This document shows positions 1 to 12,300 of a DNA stretch of 64,000 nt, one piece after another. The notes under the pieces are model-generated. The model did no database searches, was not told the origin of the DNA, and saw nothing but the letters and a program-made list of their open reading frames with translations. This stretch comes from Stomorhina lunata (Eukaryota > Arthropoda > Insecta > Diptera > Rhiniidae). The translations under genes and the position numbers were made by a program. Location: contig OW121742.1 of assembly GCA_933228675.1 (NCBI GenBank), positions 34,296,218-34,360,217 on the forward strand, read 5' to 3'. Positions within the stretch are counted from its first letter, which is position 1. Each line of letters opens with the position of its first letter.

Positions 1-521
1 ATCTCGGCTAAAGAAGGAATAAAAACTATAGAAAACTGTTTTTATTTAGCAAGAAGTGCTTTACTGAAGTGAACACCCCTACTTATTTATACAAAATCAA
101 ATATAAACGTCATAACATAATGAAGGAAACAATTTTTGCTACATATTTAACTGAGAGCATAAATTTAGAAAAGTGTCATCTATTCTTTCATAAAAAAATA
201 TATATTTGAAACTTTTGTCTGCCGGTTGTTGTTGTGTGAGTGTGTATAGGCGCTATTGGGGCAGGTGAAAAAATGACAAAATATTGTCATATTTATGACA
301 TGATTTTTTTGTTGTTAGAAAACATTTCTGTTGATGCTGGCATGCCATGTTGGCTGACGTTGCTGTTGTATCTGTTTTTTATGAAATTACAATAGCAGCA
401 ACTGCAGTAAATGACACATTTATACAAATATTAAACATGTACAAATGTTAATATTAGGGAGGTAGCAAAAATTGTAACATAAAACTTTTAAAGAAAAATA
501 TTTCTATATTATTTCTATAAA
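1..521. other. Intron sequence, no feature seen
   Basis: AT-rich, non-repetitive sequence in the stomatin gene intron that follows codon 191 (gene on the minus strand). No stomatin exon was found in six frames by motif. Confidence 0.6.
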
Positions 522-3345
522 TATTTTTCTATAGAACAATTTTTGATAGAAATATTTTTCTATAGAAAAATTTTCGATAGAAATATTTTTCTATAGAAAA
601 ATTTCGATAGAAATATTTTTCTATAGAAAAATTTCGATAGAAATATTTTTCTATAGAAAAATTTTCGACAGAAATATTTTTCTATAGAAAAATTTTCGAT
701 AGAAATATTTTTCTAGAGAAAAATTTTCAAAAGAAATATTTTTCTATAGAAAAATTTTTAAAAGAAATATTTTTCTTAAAAAAAATTTTCAAAAGAAATA
801 TTTTTCTATTGAAAAATTTTCAAAAGAAATATTTTCGATAGAAATATTTTTCTATAGAAAAATTTCCGATAGAAATATTTTTCTATAGAAAAATTTTCGA
901 TAGAAATATTTTTCTATAGAAAAATTTTCGATAGAAATATTTTTCTATAGAAAAATTTTCGATAGAAATATTTTTCTATAGAAAATTTTTTGATAGAAAT
1001 ATTTTTCTATAGAAAATTTTCGATAGAAATATTTTTCTATAGAAAAATTTTCGACAGAAATATTTTTCTATAGAAAAATTTTCGATAGAAATATTTTTCT
1101 ATAGAAAAATTTTCGATAGAAATATTTTTCTATAGAAAAATTTTCGATAGAAATATTTTTCTATAGAAAAACTTTCGATAAAAATATTTTTCTATAGAAA
1201 AATTTTCGATAGAAATATTTTTCTATAGAAAAATTTTCGATAGAAATATTTTTCTATAGAAAAATTTTCGATAGAAATATTTTTCTATAGAAAAATTTTC
1301 GATAGAAATATTTTTCTATAGAAAAATTTTCGATAGAAATATTTTTCTATAGAAAAATTTTCGATAGAAATATTTTTCTATAGAAAAATTTTCGATAGAA
1401 ATATTTTTCTATAGAAAAATTTTCGATAGAAATATTTTTCTATAGAAAAATTTTCGATAGAAATATTTTTCTATAGAAAAATTTTCGATAGAAATATTTT
1501 TCTATAGAAAAATTTTCGATAGAAATATTTTTCTATAGAAAAATTTTCGATAGAAATATTTTTCTATAGAAAAATTTCCAATAGAAATATTTTTCTATAA
1601 AAAAATTTTCGATAGAAATATTTTTCTATAGAAAATTTTTCGATAGAAATATTTTTCTATAGAAAAATTTTCGATAGAAATATTTTTCTATAGAAAAATT
1701 TTCGATAGAAATATTTTTCTATAGAAAAATTTTCGATAGAGATATTTTTCTATAGAAAAATTTTCGTTAGAAATATTTTTCTATAGAAAAATTTTCGATA
1801 GAAATATTTTTCTATAGAAAAATTTTTGATAGAAATATTTTTCTATAGAAAAATTTTCGATAGAAATATTTTTCTATAGAAAAATTTTCGATAGAAATAT
1901 TTTTCTATAGAAAAATTTTCGATAGAAATATTTTTCTATAGAAAAATTTTCGACAGAAATATTTTTCTATAGAAAAATTTTCGATAGAAATATTTTTCTA
2001 TAGAAAAATTTTCAATAGAAATATTTTTCTATAGAAAAATTTTCCATAGAAATATTTTTCTATAGAAAAATTTTCCATAGAAATATTTTTCTATAGAAAA
2101 ATTTTCGTTAGAAAGATTTTTCTATAGAAAAATTTTCGTTAGAAAGATTTTTCTATAGAAAAATTTTCGTTAGAAAGATTTTTCTATAGAAAAATTTTTG
2201 TTAGAAAGATTTTTCTATAGAAAAATTTTCGTTAGAAAGATTTTTCTATAGAAAAATTTTCGTTAGAAAGATTTTTCTATAGAAAAATTTTCGTTAGAAA
2301 GATTTTTCTATAGAAAAATTTTCGTTAGAAAGATTTTTCTATAGAAAAATTTTCATTAGAAAGATTTTTCTATAGAAAAATTTTCATTAGAAAGATTTTT
2401 CTATAGAAAAATTTTCGTTAGAAAGATTTTTCTATAGAAAAATTTTCGTTAGAAAGATTTTTCTATAGAAAAATTTTCGTTAGAAAGATTTTTCTATAGA
2501 AAAATTTTCGTTAGAAAGATTTTTCTATAGAAAAATTTTCGTTAGAAAGATTTTTCTATAGAAAAATTTTCGTTAGAAAGATTTTTCTATAGAAAAATTT
2601 TCGTTAGAAAGATTTTTCTATAGAAAAATTTTCGTTAGAAAGATTTTTCTATAGAAAAATTTTCGTTAGAAAGATTTTTCTATAGAAAAATTTTCGTTAG
2701 AAAGATTTTTCTATAGAAAAATTTTCGTTAGAAAGATTTTTCTATAGAAAAATTTTCGTTAGAAAGATTTTTCTATAGAAAAATTTTCGTTAGAAAGATT
2801 TTTCTATAGAAAAATTTTCGTTAGAAAGATTTTTCTATAGAAAAATTTTCGTTAGAAAGATTTTTCTATAGAAAAATTTTCGTTAGAAAGATTTTTCTAT
2901 AGAAAAATTTTCGTTAGAAAGATTTTTCTATAGAAAAATTTTCGTTAGAAAGATTTTTCTATAGAAAAATTTTCGTTAGAAAGATTTTTCTATAGAAAAA
3001 TTTTCGTTAGAAAGATTTTTCTATAGAAAAATTTTCGTTAAAAAGATTTTTATATAGAAAAATTTTCGTTAGAAAGATTTTTCTATAGAAAAATTTTCTT
3101 TAGAAAGATTTTTCTATAGAAAAATTTTCGTTAGAAAGATTTTCTATAGAAAAATTTTCGTTAGAAAGATTTTTCTATAGAAAAATTTTCGTTAGAAATA
3201 TTTTTCTATAGAAAAATTTTCGTTAGAAATATTTTTCTATAGAAAAATTTTCGTTAGAAATATTTTTCTATAGAAAAATTTTCGTTAGAAATATTTTTCT
3301 ATAGAAAAATTTTCGATAGAAATATCTCTATTTTTCTATAGAAAC
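522..3345. repeat. 31-bp tandem array built on TTTTTCTATAGAAAAA
   Basis: About 90 head-to-tail copies of a 31-bp unit. It has a perfect 16-bp palindrome, TTTTTCTATAGAAAAA, and a 15-bp spacer. The spacer reads TTTTCGATAGAAATA in most of 525-2100. From about 2107 to 3180 it is TTTTCGTTAGAAAGA in nearly every copy. From 3190 to 3311 it is TTTTCGTTAGAAATA before returning to the first form. The left edge (to about 850) is the most mutated. It lies in an intron of the stomatin-like gene. Confidence 0.95.
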
Positions 3346-3925
3346 TATTTTGATTGAAATATATTTAGGATATTTTGCCATTTTTCCAAATAGATTTTAT
3401 TTTTAGGAATTATGAAAAGAATTTCATAGGATTCAAAAACCTTATGACAAAATACCATCGAAATGACAATTTTTCCTAAATTCATATTAAAATTTGAGAT
3501 TTCTGATCTAGTATGCTCTACATTAGTTCAAAATTTTGCCTGTTTCCTTTTCAACTGCCATTCTAATGTAAATATGCCATCATATGAATAAATCTGGGTA
3601 TAGTAAATGCATATAAATGCAAACATTGCGAAGAAATAAGCTTGGCTGGCATATATTTCATGCTTTTGTTCACCTGACTGAACTTAAATAGTTGTTCACA
3701 CTTGAATGATATACATACAAATACAATATAACAACTGTTGAAGTATGAGGTTAAACTCAAAAGTTCTCTTATATTCAACAGGAAAGACATTTAGACATTT
3801 ATTAAAGCTCAAACTAAATTGAATCTTTAGGAAAAAAATTACATTCTGAGTACTCTAAGGTAGCAGTTTTTGAGGAAGAGGTTCGTCTTATATTTAACTA
3901 TGTTTCAGTTTTTGCAAATCTTACA
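3346..3925. other. Intron sequence, no feature seen
   Basis: Unique AT-rich sequence between two tandem arrays. A 75-codon open frame at 3563-3790 on the minus strand has no recognisable domain or splice context and is not called. Confidence 0.5.
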
Positions 3926-5995
3926 TTTTTTTGTTGGTTTTCGAGTTATTTTAATTTTTCTCTAAAAATTATACTGGACGTATGATTGATATTAATTAGC
4001 GGGTATTTTTGGAAAAATTATAAAAAATTTATTATATGAAAGGTTGAAAGTTTAATTTTTAATGGCTTTAATAACTTAACTTTATAAAGCTGGCTTTAAG
4101 TTTATTATATCTAAATATTTCTTTAAAACATTTGCAAAAATCGAAATCTGAATCTTAAAATCAAAAAATTGTTTTTTTTATTTAACTTAAAAAAACCTTC
4201 AAAAAGTAAATAAATTGAATAAACTTTAATGAAGACCTATTTTTATAAAATGGTTTTAAATTGAATTATTGAAAATCAGAGAAAATTTTAAAATGTTTTG
4301 TTAGTTTTCGAGTTATTATAATTTTTCTCTAAAAATTATACTGGACGTATGATTGATATTAATTATCAGGTATTTTTGCAAAAACCCTAAAGACTTTATT
4401 ATATTAAATGTTGAAAGTTTAGTTTATAAAGGCTTTGATAACTAAACATTATAAAGCAGGCTTAAAGTATATAATATCTATATATTTCTGTAAAACTTTT
4501 GCAAAAATCGAAAATAGAATTTCCAAATTAAAAAAAATATTGTTTGTTTAACATATAAAAAGCTTCCAATTTTAAATAATTTCAATAAACTTATATGAAG
4601 TCCAATTTTTATGAAAAGGTATTAAATTAAAATGATGAAAATCAGAGAAAATTTTAAAATTTTCTGTTTGTTTTCGAGTTATTTTAATTTTTCTCTAAAA
4701 ATTATACTGGACGTATGATTGATATTAATTAGCGGGTATTTTTGCAAAAATGTTGAAAACTTTATTATATGAAATGTTGAAAGTTTAGTTTATTATGGCC
4801 TTGATAACTAAACATTATAAAGCAGGCTTTAAGTAAATAATATCTTAACATTTCTTTAAAACTTTTGCAAAAATCGAAAACTGAATTTCAAAATCAATTT
4901 TTTTTTTTGAACTTAAAAAAAGCTTCAATTTTAAATAAATTCAATAAACTTTATATAAAAAATATTAAATTAAGATAATTAAAATCAGAGTAAATTTTAA
5001 AACTTTTTGTTAGCTTTCGAGTTATTTTAATTTTTTTCTAAAAATTATACTGGACGTATGATTGATATTAATTAGCGGGTATTTCTGCAAAAATCCGAAA
5101 AACTTTATTATATGAAATGTTGGAAGTTTTGTTTGTGAGGGCTTAAATAACTTTACATTATAACTCAGGCTTTAAGTATATAATTTCTAAATAATTCTTT
5201 AAAACTTTTGCAAAAATCGAAATCTGAATTTGAAAATCAAAAAAAAACTTTTTTGTTTAACTTCAAAAAAAAAAAAAGCTTCAAATGGTAATTAAATTAA
5301 ATAAAGTTATATGAAGACCTATTTAATAAAAAATTATTGAATTAAAATAATGAAAATCACAGAAAATTTTAAAAGTTTCTGTTAGTTTTCGAGTTGTTTT
5401 AACTTTTCTCTAAAAATTATACTGGACGTATGATGGATATTAATTAGCTGGTATTTTTGAAAAAATCCTAAAATCTTAATTATATAAAATGTTGAAAGTT
5501 TAGTTTATAACGGCTTTGATATCTAAACATTATAAAGCAGGCTTTAAGTATATAACATCTAAATATTTCTTTAAAACTTTTGCAAAAATCGAAATTTGAA
5601 TTTCAAAATCCAAAATTTTTCTTTGTTTAACTTCAAAAAAAAAGAAGCTTCAAATGGTAATTAAATTCAATAAACTTATATGAAGATCTATTTTTATAAA
5701 AAGCTATTGAATTAAAATAATGAAAATCAGAGCCAATTTCAAAATTTTTTGTTAGTTTTCGAATTATTTTAATTTTTCTCTAAAAATTATACTGGACGTA
5801 TGATTGATATTAATTAGCGGGTATTTTTGCAAAAATCCTAAAAACTTTATTATATGAAATGCTGAAAGTTTAGCTGATAAGGGCTTTGATAACTAAACAT
5901 TATAGAGCAGGCTTTAAGTACATAATATCTAAATATATCTTTAAAATTTTTGCAAAAATTGAAATCTGAATTTCAAAATAAAAATTTTTTTTTTC
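3926..5995. repeat. Satellite-like tandem repeat, ~343-372-bp unit, about six copies
   Basis: The anchor ATACTGGACGTATGAT recurs at 3971, 4338, 4704, 5047, 5419 and 5789. The spacings are 367, 366, 343, 372 and 370 bp. Each unit also has a shared TTTTCGAGTTATTTTAATTT stretch before the anchor, ATTAATTAGCGGGTATTT after it, and GCAAAAATCGAAATCTGAAT further on. Copies differ by point changes and short A-tract indels. The unit is unlike the short CTATAG arrays around it and lies in the same intron. Confidence 0.9.
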
Positions 5996-6141
5996 GTTAG
6001 TTTCAAATGTATTTAAAAACTTTTCAGATTACCCCTTAATAAATACACACACACACTTGTAACATATCAAGATTATTATTGTTGTTGACGATGCTGGTGT
6101 TGTTTTATTCTATACAAAAAAATTTTAATATAGTTTTTTAC

Positions 6142-6345
6142 CTGCATAGTGTCGGAAATTGTCATACGTTCACTGAGAATCTCGTGTAAATGTTGTGTGC
6201 CCATTGTGTTACGTAGAGTTGTTTGTGCCAGCAGACGGGTAGAATGATGAGCATTTTCAACATTTGCTATAGAGACTGTTGCATTCGAAACTCGATAATA
6301 GACGACAGCATCCACTGACACAGTGACGCTGTCTTTTGTTAAAAC
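6142..6345 (-). CDS. Stomatin-like gene, SPFH exon (codons 124-191)
   Basis: The acceptor is TGTTTTAG (6346-6347). The 204-nt exon reads [68 protein letters not shown]. The donor is CAG|GTAAAA at 6141. It covers the middle of the SPFH domain. The next family motif (DEATDAWGIKVERVE) is absent from the remaining 6 kb in any frame, so the following exon lies outside the window and the intron exceeds 6.1 kb. Confidence 0.95.
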
Positions 6346-9300
6346 CTAAAACAAGAAATACAAAAAAAAAAAGAAGAAATGAATTAGTATAAAAGTGAGA
6401 AAAAAAATATTTAACTAAAATATACGGAAAAAACTTAAAGAGAACACGATTTTTTTTTGTCGCAATAAAATTGTCAACAATAGGAAATGCATTGAAAAAA
6501 AATTGTTGTAATAGACAGTTTTTTTGCCTACAACTACAATTTGTTGCCGCCTGTTCGTCCGCACTAGAACGTGCTCGGTTTCAAGAAAGACAAATCATTT
6601 ACAACAAAGTTTTCGGTGTTAGGTTTTACATTTTAACCAAATTTAATTAACTGAAAACACAACTTTAGTGGTATTTGAAAAACTACTTGTTCAAGCACTA
6701 TGACAAAGTACAGGCCAGAAATTTGAAAAGTCTTTTTTAATTTGTTTTGTCTCTTCCTTTTTCAGGACTTTAGTGGGTATGTTGGCCAGATATTTAGGCA
6801 AACATTTACTAAAAGGACATTTTGGTAAATATTGGTTAAGCTTAAGGAAACAAAAATGTTTCTATCAGTTTTGAATTTTATGTTTAGATTATTTTTTTTT
6901 ATTTCAGGATGTCAGTTGTCCTATACAACCCTTTAGTAATTATTACTTTAAAACTTTTAGAACTATATAAAAAAACAGAATGTACAGAATTAGAATATAT
7001 AAAGAGTTACAGAACTAAATAAATTAAATTTTTTTTGTAAAAAATTTGACATCGAAATTAGTGAAAAAAAACTCATATCGAAGGTCTTCTGCTGAATTTT
7101 ACATACAAATTTTGTAAGGAAGTTATCTATAGAAAATTTTCTATAAACAAATATCGTATAGAAAAATTTTGTATAAAAAATTTCTATAAAAAAATTTTTA
7201 TAAAAAAATTTCTGTAAATAAATTTTGTATAGAAAATTTTTTAAAGAAAATTTTCTATAGAAAAGTTTTGAAGAAACAACTTTTTTATATAAAATTTTCT
7301 AATGAAAACATTTGTTTTAAAGAAAAATATTTCGCACTTAATCCCAGTCCATTATATTTGTTTATTAATTTAGACAATTAGACAATTTATTGATAAAAGC
7401 CATATAATAGACAGGGATTAAGTGCGAATAATTTTTCTTTTGAAAAATATTTGCTATCCCGACAATCCTGCAATTTTTCATAGAAAAATTTTCTGTAGAA
7501 AGTTTTCTCAGAACAAAATTTGTGTAGAAAAATTTTACATCAATAACTTTAAATAGAAAATCTTTACCATAAAATATTTCCTAATCTTTAGAAAAATATT
7601 GTCTATGAATTTTTTGTATAAAAAATTTCAATCAAAAATTTTTCAAGATAAAATATATTAAAAGAAAATTTCTATAGAAAATTTATTACAAAAAAAAATA
7701 TTATAGAAAATTTGCCATAGAAAACTTATTTTAGAAAATTTTCTATCGAAAAGTTTTACATCCAAAATTTTCTATAGAAGAATTTTGTGCTGGAAATTTT
7801 CTTTATAAAAATTTTGTATAAATTATTATCAAAAAAATTTTGTTTAGAAAAATTTTTCATCTTATTTTTCTATACAAACATTTTCTTTATCATAATTTTG
7901 TACAAAAAAACTTTCTTTAAAAAATTTTGTTAAGAAAAATTGTGTATCAAAAATTTTCTCAAGAAAAAGTTTACATCAAAAATCTTATATAAAAAAAAAA
8001 TTAAACAAAATTTTCTAAGCAAAAATTTTACCAGAAAAATTTTTTAGAAAAAATTTTACAGAAAAAGTTTATATAGAATATGAATTTTTCTAAAGAAAAT
8101 TTTCAATGTGAAGTATTTTTATGAAAAGTTGTTGATGCAAAATTTTCGTTGTAATTTCTTTGTAGAAAATTTTTAGTTAAAATTTTTCTTAAGAAAATTT
8201 TTAGTTAAAATTTATTCACCAAAAATTTTTAATATCGAGTTTTTTCTTTTTATATAAAGCTTTTTCGTTAAAGATTTTCTACGTGAAATAATTTTAAATG
8301 ACAAATTTTTCAAAAAGGAATTTTTTATGAAAAATTAATCTATAGAAAACTTTCCATATTTGTTGACAAAATGTTTGATAACAAAATTTTTCTTTAGAAA
8401 ATTGTTGAGAAAAGATTTTCTATTGAAAATTTTCTACTATAGTTTTTTCAACATTTTTTTATGAAACATTTTCAATAATGTTTTTCTAGAGAAATTTTTC
8501 CATGAAATTTTTATAAAAACTGTTAATGAAAAATTTAAATTAAATAAGAAATGTTTGATCAGAAATTTTTCTATAGAAAATTCTAGAAGAGAATTTTTTC
8601 TATAAAAAAATTTTCGGTGAACAATTTTTGTACAGAAAATTTTTGATGAGAAATTTTTCTATAGAAAATTTTCAATGATAGTTTTTATATAGAAAATTTA
8701 CAATGCTTTATTTTCTATAGAAAGTTTCGACAATAGATTTTTCTATAGAAATTTTGTGATAATATCTTCAAAGAAAATTTTCGATAAACGATTTTTCTGT
8801 ACAAAATTTTTCGATAATTTTTTTTTTCAAAATTTTTGATTAAATTTTTTTATAGAAAATTTTTTATAGAAAATGTTTGATTAAAAATTGTTCTATAGAT
8901 AATTTTTTATGTAAAATTTTTTTATAAAAATTTTCGATGAGAAATTTTTCTATAGAAAATTTTTTAGAGAAATTTTTCTATAGAAAATTTTTTATCTAGA
9001 AAATTTTCGATGAGATATTTTTCTGTAAAAAATTTTCAATGAGAAATTTTTCTATCGACAATTTTCGATGAAAAAATTTTGTAAAAAAAAATTTCGTTGG
9101 GAAATTTTTTAATAGAAAATTTTAGTGTGAAATTTTTAGATAGAAAATTTTCTATAGGAAATTTTAGATGAAAAATTTTTCTATAGGAAATTTTGGATGA
9201 AAAATATTTCTATAAAAAATTTTCGAAGAGAAATTTTTCAGTATAAAATTTTCGATGAGGAATTTTTCTATAGCAAATTTTCGATGAGAAAAAAATTTTA

Positions 9301-12300
9301 TTAGGAAATCTCCGATGAAAAATTTTTCTATAAAAAATTTGTGATTAAAAATTTTTCTATAGAAAATTTTCGATGAAAAATATTTCTCTACAAAATTTTT
9401 TCTTTAGAATATTTTTAATGCAAAATTTTTCTATAGATAATTTTGGTGTGAAATTTTTTTACAGAAAATTTTCGATGAGAAATTTTTCTATAGATAATTT
9501 TCGATGAGAAATTTTTCTAAAGAAAATTTTCGATGAAAAATTTTTCTATAGAAAATGTTCGATGAAAAATTTTTCTATAAACAATTTTCGATGAAAAATT
9601 TTTCTATAAAAAATTTTCGATGAAAAATTTTTCTATAAAAAATTTTCGAAAAATTTTTTTATAAAAAATTTTCGATTATAAAGTTTTCTATAGAATATTT
9701 TCGATGAGAAATTTTTTATAGCAAATGTCTGATAAGAAAAAATTTTCGATGAGAAATTTTTCTCTAGAAAATTTTTATGTAGAATATATTTTATGTGAAT
9801 TTTTTTTTAAGAAAATATGATAATAAACTGTTCTCCAGAAAATTTTTTGAGAAATTTTTCTTTAGAAAATTTTCGATGAGAAATTTTTTTATAGAAAATT
9901 TTCGATCAGAAATTTTTTTATAGAAAATTTTCGATGAGAAATATTTGTATACAAAATTTTCGATGAGAAATATTTCTATAGAAAATTTAAGTGTGAAATT
10001 CTTTGATAGAAAATTTTCAATGAGAAATTTTTCAATAGAAAATTTTCTATAAAAAAAAATTTTTAATAGAAATTTTCTATAGAAAATTTTTGAATAGAAA
10101 ATTTTCTGTAGAAAATTTTCGATGAAAATTTTTTCTATGAAAAATTTTCAAAGAAAAAATTTTCTTAAGAAAATTTTCGATAAGTAATTTTTCCATAGAC
10201 AATATTCAAAGAAAAAAAATGTTCTTCAGAAAATGTTTTTTCTTTTTTTAATGTAAAATTTTCTGTATAAAAAACATTATAAAAAAAATTTAAAAGGAAA
10301 AATTTGCAATTAAAAAAAATTTTGAAATTTTTTGTTAGAAAATATTGGATATAAAATTTTTTTCTTGAAAATTTTTGATATGAAATTTTCATATTATAAA
10401 AGACTTTTTCATTAGAAAATTCGAAATTTTTCTATAGAAAATGAGAAATTTTTCCAATTAAATTCTGAAATTTTTTTTTGAAATGCGAATTTTTTTTTTA
10501 TAGGAAATTCGAATTTTTTCTAAGGAAATTTTTTGATAAAATTTTGGAAAATTGTTGTATGAGAAATTTTGATATTGGAAAAATTCGATGAAAAAATTTT
10601 AGAATTTAAATTTTTCTGTAGAAAATTTTTTATTTAAAATTTTTTTTTAGAAAATTTTTGATAAAAATGCTTTTGCTTCTAAAGTTTTGTATAAAATTTC
10701 TACGAAATTTAAGAAGAGAGGCCAGAATTAATATATGTCGTAATAATATTTTAATCTATAAATGTCCTTTAGGTCATCAAAACTGTTTAGAATGAACTAA
10801 CTCACCTCTTGTGGTGGCACATCATAAGTTCTCGTACGCAAATCCACTCTGGCATATGAGTCTATACAAGGTAATATAAAAAATATACCTAAAATTGAAG
10901 AATAAAAAATATTATATTAAATCTTAAGCTCGGCAAGAAAAAGCCTAAAGCTAGAGATAAATGCAAACATAGATATTTATGTAAATTGCAAAAAAATATA
11001 AAATAAATTTGATTATGAACATTAAAGATACCTGGTCCTTTGGCGCCACCCTGCATTAAACGTCCCAAACGAAAGATAACAGCACGTTCATATTCCTGAA
11101 CCACCTGCAATTGAGTAAAGAAACAAAAAGGGCAATTGAGACAATGGCTTGGAAAAAAACTGCTACTACAATTTGATTACTTAGGCCTTCATTTTATGAA
11201 ACCAAAGGGGAATAATTTTATTTACTTATAAAAAAAATAAATAGATTCATAAAATGAAAATAAAATAAAATTTAAACTATAGAATTTTCATTTAGTCACT
11301 TACCTTAAAGCAAACAAATAAACTGAAGGGCAACGTCAAAATGACCAGGACGACAGAGAGGCATATAAGGAGTTTACCACAAGTTGAAGCCTTGTTATTC
11401 ATATCTTCGTTGACTATAATGGCATGAGTGAGTGTGTGTGTGTGTTTCATACAAAACACAGCCGGAAAATGGAAAAGGAAGAGAAAGAAGAATATATAAA
11501 TTTAATCAAATGATCAAATGCGGGTTTATTTCTTATAAATATTTAAATTGTATCTATATTATATTTAAATTGTTATGTTTTTTTCTTTTTTTTTTTTTTG
11601 CTTAAATTGTGATAAATTGTTTTGCGGTCTTTTACAAATGTTTTGTGGCTTTTGGGTTTAATTTGTTTAATATACTAAAATATACTTGAATAAATAAATA
11701 TCATAATATAAGTTTAACAACAATACTTTTGTTGGTTTTATATATATATATATATACAGATACATTAGGCTTTCTTTTGTAACAAATATTAGAATATTAA
11801 TGAAGTTTATTGTCAACCGAGATGAAAACATGCTTTAAATGACTGACTGACATAAACAACTGTTATCCTTTTTTTTTGAAAATATTATAATAAATAGAAA
11901 AATGTTGAAAGGGAAAACTGAGCGAAACGACATGAAATCCTTTTGCAACATATGGCTGTGACATGTTTTGCAAAAAAATATATAAATATAATTTACTTAT
12001 GAATTGGTTTGCTTTTATTGGGATGTCATTGTATGCGGCATAAAGGGTTTTATTGTAAATGGATGGGTTGTATACAAATATTTATTTAAGGATTATTTTT
12101 ATAGGCAACTATTGTGTGAATAAATGCCTTAGAGATGTCCTTGAAATTATTTTATAATAACATTTTATTATTAGCTTGTCAAATGCAAATATTTCTTTTG
12201 ATTGGTTTTTAATAGAGATCCATAATTTTTTTACAAATGGGAATATACATAATACGTTTTTTACGATAACAAGAGGAAAACTGTTTAGTAATATTAGAGA

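Noticed and set aside
522..3345. Array with palindromic repeats and spacers considered as a CRISPR array
   Set aside because: The spacer is the same in every unit, the host is a eukaryote and no cas genes are present; it is a tandem satellite.
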